Positions 1 through 7,207 of a stretch of 9,132 nt of DNA are shown here, in pieces. The DNA is from Candidatus Babelota bacterium (GTDB taxonomy: Bacteria > Babelota > Babeliae > Babelales > JAUPTZ01). The stretch lies in contig JAUPVI010000031.1 of NCBI GenBank assembly GCA_030917105.1, positions 1 to 9,132 of the forward strand. The letters are read 5' to 3'. Under the pieces are notes generated by a model, which saw nothing but the letters and a program-made list of their open reading frames with translations, was not told where the DNA came from and made no database searches. The translations under genes were made by a program, and so were the position numbers. Position 1 is the first letter of the stretch. Every line of letters starts with the position of its first letter.

Positions 1-837
1 ACTGCAACCGACCCGAATGCTGATACGGCAAACTACTTAAAGAGTAGATGGCCCAAGCTCCTCGAGCACGTACCAACAGATGCACTCAAAGTCTTTATCG
101 GCGAAAATTTGGTGCAAATTCTTGAATCGCTGCCCACTCGTAGCATGGCCGGACAACTCGCAGACGATGACCGTATCGCCAAAACGTGCCTGCGTCATGC
201 CCTGCTCCATTTTGGCAACCCCCACTTCCGCCAGCAAATAGAGGAAAATCCATGCGTTCTTATTAACCTCATAGAACTTTGTGACGAATTTATCGTGCAG
301 CTCTTTATCGACGCAGGCGTAGATGTAAAAAAGAAGGGTGAGCACGGCGTAACAGCGCTCCATAGCGCAGCACTCCGAGGAGCTTCTGAAATCCTAAATT
401 TGCTTCTCGCTGCTGGTGCCGACGCTAACGCTAAGACAGAGAGACAGCACGCAACGCCCCTACATTTTCTCGCTTCTACCTACATAACCCAAGATTTAAA
501 CGCTCAGACAGAGGCGTACATTACACTTGGCCTTGAGACTAATCCAGCTATTATTGAATTGGCAAAACAGAAAAAAGAGATACTCAGACCAACAGTGATC
601 GACCGAGCTGCAACACTCACCCTCCTACTCCGCCATGGCGCTGATATACATGCTTTAGATGCACGCGGAAGAAAACCTGTAGACATCTTGCGACCTGAAC
701 CAATTTTTGATGATGCAGATCCAGAAGCGAATGTGTTAGCAGCTCAAATACAAGAAATGAGCATATCAAGCACGTCGGAGCGAACAGCGCTTTATGCAGC
801 TTTTGAAGCAGCTACCGCTGTAGTTACTACCAAATAA
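1..837 (+). CDS. Ankyrin-repeat protein, 5'-truncated by window edge
   Basis: The frame is open from base 1 to the TAA at 835-837, giving 278 visible codons. The TTG at 109 is an in-frame leucine codon, not a convincing start, so the true start lies outside the window. One clear ankyrin repeat (about nt 337-447) carries the TALH motif, an LLLAAGAD helix 2 and a following hairpin. A second begins at TPLH (nt 454) and ends at LLRHGADI (nt 625-648) followed by ARGRKPVDIL. TPLH and LLRHGAD lie 57 residues apart in the second repeat against 17 in the first, so it contains an insertion of about 40 residues. A degenerate earlier repeat (IVQLFIDAGVDV) precedes them. The last 45 or so residues are acidic and then Ser/Thr/Ala-rich, with no recognised domain. 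Ankyrin repeats bind proteins, and in intracellular bacteria such proteins are often host-interacting effectors. That role is inference here, and no signal peptide can be assessed because the N-terminus is missing. Confidence 0.9.
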   Translation, partial: TATDPNADTANYLKSRWPKLLEHVPTDALKVFIGENLVQILESLPTRSMAGQLADDDRIAKTCLRHALLHFGNPHFRQQIEENPCVLINLIELCDEFIVQLFIDAGVDVKKKGEHGVTALHSAALRGASEILNLLLAAGADANAKTERQHATPLHFLASTYITQDLNAQTEAYITLGLETNPAIIELAKQKKEILRPTVIDRAATLTLLLRHGADIHALDARGRKPVDILRPEPIFDDADPEANVLAAQIQEMSISSTSERTALYAAFEAATAVVTTK

Positions 838-848
838 TTAGAAAAAAA

Positions 849-853
849 AGAGG
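849..853 (+). promoter_or_regulatory. Ribosome binding site AGAGG for the small ORF at 859
   Basis: AGAGG lies five bases before the ATG at 859 and follows an A8 run. It is the only good Shine-Dalgarno match in the 838-940 interval. Translation of this small locus therefore most likely begins at 859 rather than at the TTG at 899 or the ATG at 938. Confidence 0.55.
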
Positions 854-858
854 CTACC

Positions 859-933
859 ATGCAAAAAGCAACTATCCAACTTCAAAAAAAAATCCTCGTT
901 GGTATCACCATCCGCACAAATAATTTGGCCTAA
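859..933 (+). CDS. 24-codon ORF, possible N-terminal part of a slippage-fused membrane protein
   Basis: ATG at 859 with a good ribosome binding site, 21 bp after the ankyrin gene stop, reads MQKATIQLQKK and then on to a TAA at 931. An A9 tract spans 884-892. Loss of one A (or gain of two) in the transcript would move the ribosome into the frame of the 938-1087 ORF. The product would then be a 75-residue protein with a basic N-terminus followed by one membrane segment. Alternatives are that this is a leader peptide coupled to the next ORF, that a one-base indel has broken a small gene, or that the ORF is not used. I do not recognise the product. Confidence 0.4.
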   Translation: MQKATIQLQKKILVGITIRTNNLA

Positions 934-937
934 ACTA

Positions 938-1087
938 ATGAACTTGACCAAATTGATCGTCTGCATTGTAGTCGGCTGGACTAGCGTTTTATGCTATCGC
1001 GCTTTTTTTGATCCAGCTCCTCACTACTACTACCCCGGCCCCAGACGTTCTTCGCTAATGGGCGGAGTTATTTTCAACATTAAATAA
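938..1087 (+). CDS. Small single-pass membrane protein (49 aa from ATG 938)
   Basis: From the ATG at 938 the protein starts MNLTKLIVCIVVGWTSVL, one hydrophobic segment of about 16-18 residues after a lysine. It continues into a short Tyr/Pro/Arg-rich tail (HYYYPGPRR) and ends at TAA 1085-1087, five bases before a terminator hairpin. There is no good ribosome binding site before 938 or before the in-frame TTG at 899. Expression may therefore depend on reinitiation after the 859-933 ORF, whose stop is four bases upstream, or on slippage at the A9 tract. Cysteines at residues 9 and 19 do not form a lipobox. The family is not recognised. Placement between the ankyrin gene and the terminator suggests cotranscription with the ankyrin gene. 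Confidence 0.5.
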   Translation: MNLTKLIVCIVVGWTSVLCYRAFFDPAPHYYYPGPRRSSLMGGVIFNIK

Positions 1088-1091
1088 GAAA

Positions 1092-1125
1092 GAAGAAGGC
1101 GCCTGTTCAAACAGGCGCCTTCTTC
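1092..1125. terminator. Bidirectional terminator hairpin between convergent genes
   Basis: A perfect 14-bp inverted repeat (GAAGAAGGCGCCTG against its complement, 1092-1105 with 1112-1125) flanks the loop TTCAAA; one further T-A pair can close it. The stem has a GC-rich core with A-rich 5' and T-rich 3' shoulders on either strand, as in bidirectional intrinsic terminators. It lies 4 bases after the small + strand ORF and about 20 bases after the stop of the minus-strand barrel gene, so it can end both transcripts. On the minus strand the hairpin is followed by TTTCTTATTTA, a better T-tract than on the plus strand. Confidence 0.85.
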
Positions 1126-1146
1126 CACAGAATCTAAGCCATTTTT

Positions 1147-2679
1147 CTAAAACCGAAGCTGCATACCGCCCCATACGCGTGTATTTTTTGCAACGTTTTT
1201 ACCGGCAAAGCATTGCTCAAGCCCACCTTCAATGCTGCACAATGGGCTCAGGCGATAGCCAGCTGAAATAAGCAGGTCATGCGACCGAGAGCCGGTGTGA
1301 CGTGAAAGAACTTCTGGCGCATAGGCCTCTGCCCCTTCAATACCAGAGATACGTTCTTGTTGCTGCGCGGCAAAACGATACGACATCGACAAATGCATTG
1401 GCTTGCCAAAACACTCTTCAATCACGTTACCCATGTGCAACAAGCAGGAAAGACCTTTATGAAGCGTTACTTTATGCAACGCAGACCCAAAGCCTGGAAC
1501 CTGGCTTTCTGGATAGTGTGTAAACGGAGCTCCGCCCAACGTCACAACATCACTAAACGCAATCGAGCGTGGATAGACTTCAGAAAGACGCTCGCCCATA
1601 TGACTTGCTCCATCATAGCTCAATGCATACGGCACTCGTGCGCCCACGTGTGTTGGCAAGCTATAGCCAAGAGCAATCTCTACAAACGGATTGGCATACG
1701 CACTGCGGTGCCAACTCAGCAGAGCATTTGTTTTAATTTGATTTGCACCATGACCAAGCATCGGTTCTGCGAGCGCAATATGACGCTGACTCTTTGCGGT
1801 ATTCAACACAATTTGAGCCCCTACTTGGCAGTGATCAACGTATGGCAATGTGTGCTCATATTGACATCCAACTGCGATATCACCAACGCCCATTTCTTCC
1901 TGTTTCTTGGTAAAGCTAATACCCGCATCTTGCAATGTGTGGTGCAAGAAGTTGTTCATATCGCTGTATGATTCGTAAAAACCAGGAGCAGCTCCGCCTG
2001 AGCGAGCTTCACCTAAAGCGTTACGCACTACAGAGCTATTCAATGAAGTTGCTTCCACCAATGCCCCACGGTTTTCACGTGTAATTTCAGCAGCTGGTGC
2101 TAAATCAAGATTTGTTTCTTGCCGCACAACAGGCACCTGCACTTGGAATTGCAACTTGTTATCCCAGAAAGACCGGCTATACGTCGCCTGAAATTCTTGG
2201 CGTGATTGCGCCATACGAAATGCAATTTTTTGGTCAGCTAAAAGATAGAGAAAGTGACGACTATTATGAGATAGCGGCTGCGAGTCACTAATCTTACTCA
2301 CGACTTTTGCTTCTTCTTGCACCAATAATTTGCTCGCAACAAACGCATCTTTTAACGCAAACGAATCACGGCCGAATGGCACAACCGACGCATCGGTACG
2401 GCGACCTTGTCCACTATAGCCATTGGCAGCCCAGGCGTGGCTAAAACGAAATGAAGCTTCTTCTGCTGATTTTGGACGCACATGCGTTACTGTCGGCTTT
2501 TCTGCCAGATAACGACGCCAGTTATTCAGCCTTGCATGAAGCCACGGCGCTTGCTTTTCCAGAAAACTAAGCGTAGGTCCACTTACGGTGGCCGGCGCTA
2601 TAGCAACCGTTTCACTTCCCGATAATCCCACAACGCTCAACACACTCATTGCCACAAGATGGCACACCAACCGCTTCAT
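1147..2679 (-). CDS. Barrel B: exported outer-membrane beta-barrel protein
   Basis: The protein has 510 residues from the ATG at 2679. An upstream in-frame ATG at 2685 would add two residues, but the AAGGAG at 2689-2694 sits only 3 nt from it and 9 nt from 2679. The N-terminus MKRLVCHLVAMSVLSVVG is a signal peptide. The first 140 or so mature residues are mixed and not obviously barrel. From about residue 165 alternating polar/hydrophobic strands appear (for example QVQVPVV), with GDIAVG near 266. The C-terminal strand VWGGMQLRF ends in Phe, the usual recognition feature for BAM insertion. The closing region aligns with barrel A (see findings), so the two are paralogues. It is the last gene of the cluster, 29 bp after beta-helix gene 3, with which it is probably cotranscribed, and a terminator follows. 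No POTRA domains, catalytic residues or OmpA-like domain were seen. Porin, adhesin or translocator are all possible; the exact role is unknown. Confidence 0.8.
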   Translation of the reverse strand: MKRLVCHLVAMSVLSVVGLSGSETVAIAPATVSGPTLSFLEKQAPWLHARLNNWRRYLAEKPTVTHVRPKSAEEASFRFSHAWAANGYSGQGRRTDASVVPFGRDSFALKDAFVASKLLVQEEAKVVSKISDSQPLSHNSRHFLYLLADQKIAFRMAQSRQEFQATYSRSFWDNKLQFQVQVPVVRQETNLDLAPAAEITRENRGALVEATSLNSSVVRNALGEARSGGAAPGFYESYSDMNNFLHHTLQDAGISFTKKQEEMGVGDIAVGCQYEHTLPYVDHCQVGAQIVLNTAKSQRHIALAEPMLGHGANQIKTNALLSWHRSAYANPFVEIALGYSLPTHVGARVPYALSYDGASHMGERLSEVYPRSIAFSDVVTLGGAPFTHYPESQVPGFGSALHKVTLHKGLSCLLHMGNVIEECFGKPMHLSMSYRFAAQQQERISGIEGAEAYAPEVLSRHTGSRSHDLLISAGYRLSPLCSIEGGLEQCFAGKNVAKNTRVWGGMQLRF

Positions 2680-2688
2680 ACTCATACA

Positions 2689-2694
2689 CTCCTT
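2689..2694 (-). promoter_or_regulatory. Ribosome binding site AAGGAG deciding the barrel B start
   Basis: On the minus strand AAGGAG lies 3 nt before the ATG at 2685 and 9 nt before the ATG at 2679. The longer spacing is closer to normal, and the second ATG also puts Lys-Arg right at the start of the signal peptide. I therefore prefer 2679. Confidence 0.6.
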
Positions 2695-2708
2695 GTTTAT
2701 TAATAAAT

Positions 2709-3911
2709 TTATCCAATGTTTCCATCGTTCATATTGAGCACAATATCACTCAGCGTCGATTTTCCATTTCCAATAAAAAGCTGGCTATTATTAGCAAGGG
2801 CGTCACCGGTTCCAAAATTAAAAGAAGTCCACGCGTCAGCAATAACCCCTCCACCTTGGATAAAAGAATTACCATTCATAGTGACTGTTGCCGCAGTGAT
2901 GGTTACAGCCCCTAGCGAGCCAGAACCAATTGTGAGCTCAGCATCATTTAAGATAATTTTTGAAGTAGCCTTACTTCCCCCATAAATGACACTGGATCCA
3001 GTATAACTCATGCCTATGTTATTCAACACCATGGAGCTATCTTGGCCAATAACAAGCGGCTGAGGCGAACTATATATCAAAGAACCAGTGCCAGAAAGGT
3101 TCACCGCACCCTTTATTTCAAGCTGGCCGCTCGAAAAGGTAACTGGTGCAGCACTGGTCGTATCAACATTGCAATTAGATAACGTAATAGTGGCCGAACC
3201 AAGGGCATAGAGTTGAGAATCACGCAAATTTTCAAAATTTGCATCTTCTATGACAAGCTGATTCCCGTCGGGCACCACAAGCGCACCTGCCGAAGACATA
3301 AGAATAGCATTTCCATTTGCTTGTAAGTAGCTTGGATAGCCTTCGCCACCCCAAAGAAAAGAAACTGGATACGTAAGTGAAATATCCTTACTCAAAGAAA
3401 GTGTTGCATTATGGAGTGCTATCGAAGAACCAGCACCCAAAGAAATAGCCCCCGGGTTAAATCCAGCAAGGCCCACAGCATCAAAGATAACAGCCGTATA
3501 GTCCCCAATTATCATTTGGGTTGTCGCAGCATCCGCAAAGAAAATTTTTTGACCAGTCCCGCTGATAGTATTGGTATGAACAGTCGTACCATCCACTGGC
3601 GCTGCAATCGTTAAGCGCTTAGTCGAAGACAAATGTATGTCCTTAGTGAGTGTAGCGTCAGCTACATAGGTCAAAACTTCCTGGTCGTGGTCAATATAGG
3701 TACCGTTAGATATATCAAAAGAGCCAGTAACCGTCATCGTACCGCTATCAGTAACTTCTACCGTTCCCGCATTAACTACCAAGTTTCCACTCACTACAAA
3801 TGAGCCGGATTCGATAACAATACCAGAATTTTGGTCACCAAATACAATACCAGCGTTAACACATGGAGATAAAGCTGCTAAAAACAAAAAATAACCGATT
3901 ACATGCCACAT
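2709..3911 (-). CDS. Beta-helix protein 3, exported solenoid
   Basis: The protein has 400 residues starting at the ATG at 3911, five bases after AAAGGG (3917-3922). Residues 1-20 form a signal peptide (YFLFLAALSPCVNA, cleavage after VNA). The mature protein begins GIVFGDQNSG, closely resembling the mature start of beta-helix protein 2 (SINFGSRESG). The rest is made of short strands separated by G, N, S and D turns, rich in Thr/Ser/Val/Ile and almost free of Cys and Trp, as in right-handed parallel beta-helices. Motifs shared with its paralogues include GNSFIQGGG near residue 347 and a strand pattern ending LSDIVLNM near 387. It stops at GNIG, in what looks like the middle of a repeat, and lacks the conserved C-terminal domain of proteins 1 and 2. 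Barrel B follows within 29 bp, suggesting that the two are made together. Surface adhesin or secreted passenger is the likely class; no enzyme motif was seen. Confidence 0.8.
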   Translation of the reverse strand: MWHVIGYFLFLAALSPCVNAGIVFGDQNSGIVIESGSFVVSGNLVVNAGTVEVTDSGTMTVTGSFDISNGTYIDHDQEVLTYVADATLTKDIHLSSTKRLTIAAPVDGTTVHTNTISGTGQKIFFADAATTQMIIGDYTAVIFDAVGLAGFNPGAISLGAGSSIALHNATLSLSKDISLTYPVSFLWGGEGYPSYLQANGNAILMSSAGALVVPDGNQLVIEDANFENLRDSQLYALGSATITLSNCNVDTTSAAPVTFSSGQLEIKGAVNLSGTGSLIYSSPQPLVIGQDSSMVLNNIGMSYTGSSVIYGGSKATSKIILNDAELTIGSGSLGAVTITAATVTMNGNSFIQGGGVIADAWTSFNFGTGDALANNSQLFIGNGKSTLSDIVLNMNDGNIG

Positions 3912-3951
3912 ACCAACCCTTTACATTACAAAAAATGTTCAATCGGCCTGT

Positions 3952-3981
3952 TGTGTAGAACAATATAGATACAGCGGTCAA
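3952..3981 (-). promoter_or_regulatory. Candidate sigma-70 promoter for the beta-helix 3 / barrel B unit
   Basis: On the minus strand TTGACC (3976-3981) is followed after 18 bases by TACACA (3952-3957), about 40 bases before the ATG at 3911. The -35 is one base from consensus; the -10 is weak. A promoter somewhere here is expected because a terminator-like hairpin separates this unit from the upstream gene. An alternative pair uses ATGACA and CATATT slightly upstream with a 19-base spacer. Confidence 0.3.
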
Positions 3982-3997
3982 TAAATATGTTTTGCAG

Positions 3998-4183
3998 TTA
4001 CATAAAGCTGTCATACGTAATAATCCCAGAAGTCGGAATACCTGTCCCAAAGTTTTAAATTCTTTTTTGACCAGAACGCACGCTACTATTAAGATTTGAT
4101 AGCGCTCCGAAATCAACAAAAAATCTTCCGCCACTACTCAATGCTTTTACAAAGGCAATGGCCGCCAAGAAATCGGCGGCCAT
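3998..4183 (-). pseudogene. Possible remnant of a beta-helix gene end
   Basis: Reading minus from ATG 4183, a 42-codon frame (MAADFLAAIAF..., then GGRFFVDFGALSN...) ends at TAA 4055-4057. The same frame then continues for 18 codons as NFGTGIPTSGIITYDSFM to a second TAA at 3998. Aligned without gaps on the TY pair, the last part matches the C-termini of beta-helix proteins 1 and 2 at the T, T, G, T, Y positions (TTGTLTYA and TAGTFTYA in those proteins). This suggests a decayed duplicate of the same C-terminal end interrupted by one stop. The match is short and could be chance. The first dozen codons coincide with the hairpin and need not be ancestral coding sequence. Confidence 0.25.
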
Positions 4184-4190
4184 TGCCTTT
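4151..4190 (-). terminator. 16-bp hairpin terminator after beta-helix gene 2
   Basis: A perfect 16-bp inverted repeat (AAAGGCAATGGCCGCC, 4151-4166, against 4175-4190) encloses an 8-base loop. It lies 33 bases beyond the stop of beta-helix gene 2. The stem has a GC-rich core and AAA/TTT ends, so the hairpin carries its own short T-tract, but only three Ts precede a G on the minus strand. Termination is likely, perhaps partial, and the symmetrical ends would allow it on either strand. Confidence 0.7.
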
Positions 4191-4223
4191 ACATAACAAA
4201 ATACTACTCTTTAATGCTACTCC

Positions 4224-7073
4224 TTATCCACCATAGTTTGCATACGTAAGTGTACCAGTGGTAACACCAATTGTAGCGCCAGGGCGAACCTCAATAGTTA
4301 GGTCATTTGCAGCGCTCAAACCATCACCAATGTTGATACCAGCGCTATTTGGTTGAATATACGATTTATGGTCAATAACCAAGGTACCAAGCGCAAGCAC
4401 GATTGGCGTACTACCAGTATTGTACCCCTTGAACGTTGCCCCCATCAATTCAAGACGAGAGCTATTGTCAGTCATAACAAAATTGGTAGTTCCACTATTG
4501 TTGTGGTAGTAAGTTATACCATCAAGCAAGGTTAACCGACCATTCTTTGTGATAGTCAAATTATTAGTAGATGTATTGATAAAGGAATTCCCCTGAAGGC
4601 CCGAAATCAAACAATTACCTTCAATCTGAAGCGCCGCACTTGCAAAAGTATAGTTAGTTGAAGCAACGCTCAGAGCAAGTTCAACATTTTCCAAAATGAT
4701 AGTTGAACCAGCAGTTGCTGACAACTTGGTACCAGAAAGATTCAAAAGGCGACCGTTCTTAATACGCAAAGTAGACCCGGTACCATCAGCTTGCAAAGCA
4801 ATCAAAGCACTTGCGCTACTCATATCAATACTATGTCCACCTAGATCAAACTCCATGACTTCGCCATTCACACTTGTTGACGTACCAAACTTAATTGTTT
4901 GTGCCAATGCATCAGAGCCTGTCCAATCAGTTGATAAACGGATAGAAGAACCATCGCCCCAATAGAGGTTGCCACCACTTGCAATGCTCAAATGCCCTGG
5001 CTTCATTCCATCAAATATTATATTGGATGTTGTTACCGTAGTACTTGCACCAACAGTAACAACTACTTGCGTATCCATAGATGCCGAAGTATATGGGAAA
5101 ATAATTGATCGCCCGTGCCCATCATAAACAGTTGTGCCAGCATAGCTAAAGGTTATAGTACGCCCTGCAACAGTACCATCAAGCGGCGCAAGGCACTCAT
5201 CTTCCCCAAGATCATCCGAAGCAGCAGTAACAGCAATAGAACCAGTATTTGGTTGTTCAACGCACACCATCCGCCCACCGCCAGAAGATACGAATCCAAC
5301 TAGATTTGTACGATCGACATCACCCAGTGTATCATAGTACACAGTAACACCATTAATTGTGGCAGTACCCGTTCCATCTGAAGCCCCGTTAGGCGCTGTC
5401 AATGTATATGAACCGGTGACAACAGTCATCGGCCCATTTATAGAAAGACTTGTATTATAGGTACTCCAATCAACATCAGCAGCGCCAAGTACGACTGTGA
5501 CATTAGACAAATCAATAGTGCCGCCACCATCAGGCAACGATCCAGTTGCTACGCCGGTCAACACAATATTACGAAGCGTCAGCGTTTTACCAGAAGCAAT
5601 GCTAAGAGATCCGGCCGCAAGATTCATTGAAAACCCACCACCATCAATTATGGTGTTATCTGAAAAAGTCCATGTTGATGAACCACTTATGGTAACATCA
5701 CTTAGCAACTCCATGTTTACGCCATTCGCCCAGGTCACACTGCTTGCAAAAATGTTGCCTGCCGTCGTCGATGTGGCAAGAGTCAGCATTGCTGCGCCTT
5801 GTGTTCCTGACTGACTAGACCCATGTATATGCAATGCACCAACGGCAGCATCTGAAAACAACTTAACGTCGGACAAATATAATGTTTGTGCACTTGAAGC
5901 GTCAATTGAAGCAGCTACTAATTCGGCCAACGTAACATCCTGAAAACGTAATGATGAACTAGAAGACAAAAGAACCTTCTTCCCTGAGCCACCAAAATTA
6001 AATACGTTGCCGCTGCCGTTAATTGTTGACGCCGCACCAATAGTCCAGATACCACCAGGAGCTACATCAGTATTTAACAAAATACGTGAGGCACCGAAAG
6101 TTAATGCGCCTCCAAAAATATCAATTGTAGAACTTGTGATAGAACCATCAACAGTCACCGAGCGAGTACTGTCTTCAAGTCGCGTTCCAACAAGCGTCCA
6201 CACTCCCGACCCAGCAAGACTTGTACTCGTCAACCCTTTGAGTAGTATGTTCTCCATTGTGACAACATTTCCACCGTTAGCAATAGCAGAGCTGCTATTA
6301 AAACTAAAAGAGTTACCATTCCCAAGGAAATGCGCTCCCGCAGTACTTAACGTAATCGTTTTCCCTGGGGCTAAGCTTACCGGCCCAGTCAAACAAAGAT
6401 TCGCATTTTTCCATGTTTGTTTGTTTGGGATACTGGTTGTTGTAGTTTCATCGCCACCCATAAGAATGCGATACCCATTAAAATCAACAATACCAACCGT
6501 TGATCCAGTTTCCGAGTTAGTAATACTCTTGCCAGCAACAAAAGAAAGGTCTTGGTTAAGCTGCAAAGTTGCAGTATTTGTACTCGTTGTTGGAGTCAAT
6601 GCAATATTTACGTTTAAATCGTCATTCCAACGCATATTTAGTTGACATGCATCGCTCACCGTAATATCGGCAGCAAACGAACCAAAGCCTTCGATAATAC
6701 TTGGCGTTGCAGTTGCACCATTAACCGTTACTGTTTCAGCAACTTGCCCCCCAGATACCAATAATCGCTGCTGATTGCCTAGTGATATCGACGTCCCCAG
6801 TGTTGTGGTCCCGTCAGTCATCATTTTTTTTACTGCCGAACTAGTTTTCGTTTCGATAACAACATCTGTACAAACGGCCGTCGTTCCCGTAACTGTCCCA
6901 CCGGTATTGCGAATCGACCCTTCTGTCAATGTAGGGCTGGTCCCCAATGCCAATGTTCCACCACTTACAATAAATCCAGATTCTCTGCTGCCAAAATTAA
7001 TACTTGCCCATGCAATACTGCTAAGACTACATGACAAAGCAGCCAATGCATAAATTTTCTTTGAAAACCTCAT
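4224..7073 (-). CDS. Beta-helix protein 2, large exported solenoid (949 aa)
   Basis: The start is the ATG at 7073. AAAGGAA (7079-7085) lies upstream at normal spacing, and this start gives the signal peptide MRFSKKIYALAALSCSLSS...AWA; an in-frame TTG at 7106 would only add 11 unlikely residues. The mature protein begins SINFGSRESGFIVSGG, like beta-helix protein 3. The body is a Ser/Thr/Gly/Asn/Val-rich repeat solenoid. At least two diverged modules are visible: about nt 6050-5853 (WTIGAASTINGSGN..., then LRFQDVTL) and nt 5675-5487 (WTFSDNTIIDGGGF..., then LTLRNIVL). Related GxGxxF turns recur at about nt 6330 and 5110. The last 118 or so residues (nt 4592-4239) are a distinct domain shared with beta-helix protein 1. 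No catalytic motif, transmembrane barrel or LPXTG-like sorting signal is visible, so attachment to the cell must be through another component or the shared C-terminal domain. A surface adhesin or coat role is inferred from fold and export only. Confidence 0.85.
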   Translation of the reverse strand: MRFSKKIYALAALSCSLSSIAWASINFGSRESGFIVSGGTLALGTSPTLTEGSIRNTGGTVTGTTAVCTDVVIETKTSSAVKKMMTDGTTTLGTSISLGNQQRLLVSGGQVAETVTVNGATATPSIIEGFGSFAADITVSDACQLNMRWNDDLNVNIALTPTTSTNTATLQLNQDLSFVAGKSITNSETGSTVGIVDFNGYRILMGGDETTTTSIPNKQTWKNANLCLTGPVSLAPGKTITLSTAGAHFLGNGNSFSFNSSSAIANGGNVVTMENILLKGLTSTSLAGSGVWTLVGTRLEDSTRSVTVDGSITSSTIDIFGGALTFGASRILLNTDVAPGGIWTIGAASTINGSGNVFNFGGSGKKVLLSSSSSLRFQDVTLAELVAASIDASSAQTLYLSDVKLFSDAAVGALHIHGSSQSGTQGAAMLTLATSTTAGNIFASSVTWANGVNMELLSDVTISGSSTWTFSDNTIIDGGGFSMNLAAGSLSIASGKTLTLRNIVLTGVATGSLPDGGGTIDLSNVTVVLGAADVDWSTYNTSLSINGPMTVVTGSYTLTAPNGASDGTGTATINGVTVYYDTLGDVDRTNLVGFVSSGGGRMVCVEQPNTGSIAVTAASDDLGEDECLAPLDGTVAGRTITFSYAGTTVYDGHGRSIIFPYTSASMDTQVVVTVGASTTVTTSNIIFDGMKPGHLSIASGGNLYWGDGSSIRLSTDWTGSDALAQTIKFGTSTSVNGEVMEFDLGGHSIDMSSASALIALQADGTGSTLRIKNGRLLNLSGTKLSATAGSTIILENVELALSVASTNYTFASAALQIEGNCLISGLQGNSFINTSTNNLTITKNGRLTLLDGITYYHNNSGTTNFVMTDNSSRLELMGATFKGYNTGSTPIVLALGTLVIDHKSYIQPNSAGINIGDGLSAANDLTIEVRPGATIGVTTGTLTYANYGG
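4239..4592 (-). repeat. Shared C-terminal domain, copy in beta-helix protein 2
   Basis: This encodes the 118 residues from GNSFINTST to TLTYA and pairs without gaps with 7217-7570. By hand count 90 of 118 residues are identical. Strongest blocks are TLLDGITYYHNNSGTTNF, GYNTGSTP and DHKSYIQPNSAGIN. In 4479-4523 against 7457-7501 all seven base differences are synonymous. Confidence 0.9.
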
Positions 7074-7078
7074 AGGGG

Positions 7079-7085
7079 TTCCTTT
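7079..7085 (-). promoter_or_regulatory. Ribosome binding site AAAGGAA deciding the beta-helix 2 start
   Basis: AAAGGAA on the minus strand ends about five bases before the ATG at 7073, in front of a textbook signal peptide. It rules out the longer TTG start. The 134 bp between this start and the upstream stop at 7208 are A+T-rich with a pyrimidine-rich stretch but no convincing promoter or strong hairpin. Readthrough from beta-helix gene 1 is therefore possible. Confidence 0.65.
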
Positions 7086-7207
7086 CTTTGTACCACCGAT
7101 CAACAACTATCTATAACAATCGTAATTTGTTCTAGGATGTTAAGTAGTAATAAAGAAGAATAATAAAATGCAACAGAATAGGATTTAGACGCGCCTAACC
7201 CTTATGC

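Larger units (their letters stand above)
3912..4223. other. 312-bp intergenic region: promoter, decayed fragment and hairpin
   Basis: This stretch between beta-helix genes 2 and 3 holds, on the minus strand, a terminator-like hairpin (4151-4190), a possible decayed beta-helix fragment (3998-4183) and a candidate promoter (3952-3981). An open minus-strand frame from a GTG at 4134 to 3856 overlaps beta-helix gene 3 by 56 bases and has no ribosome binding site. I do not call it a gene. Confidence 0.7.

Noticed and set aside
1092..1125. Inverted repeats as mobile-element ends or attachment sites
   Set aside because: Both strong inverted repeats (here and at 4151-4190) lie just after gene stops, differ in sequence and have short loops. 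Terminators explain them better, and there is no transposase or integrase.
1357..1971. 204-codon open frame on the + strand
   Set aside because: It is antisense to barrel B, has no signal or domain and has atypical composition. Barrel B has a signal peptide, ribosome binding site and barrel C-terminus.
3856..4134. Minus-strand 92-codon frame from a GTG
   Set aside because: It overlaps beta-helix gene 3 by 56 bases, has no ribosome binding site and its translation looks random.
6007..6645. 212-codon open frame on the + strand
   Set aside because: It is the complement of the Thr/Ser/Gly-rich beta-helix protein 2 frame, giving a Val/Pro/Ile-rich shadow translation with no plausible domain.
7107..7207. 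Possible weak terminator or promoter between beta-helix genes 1 and 2
   Set aside because: The only inverted repeat near 7180-7200 has a stem of about four base pairs, and no -35/-10 pair with acceptable spacing was found.
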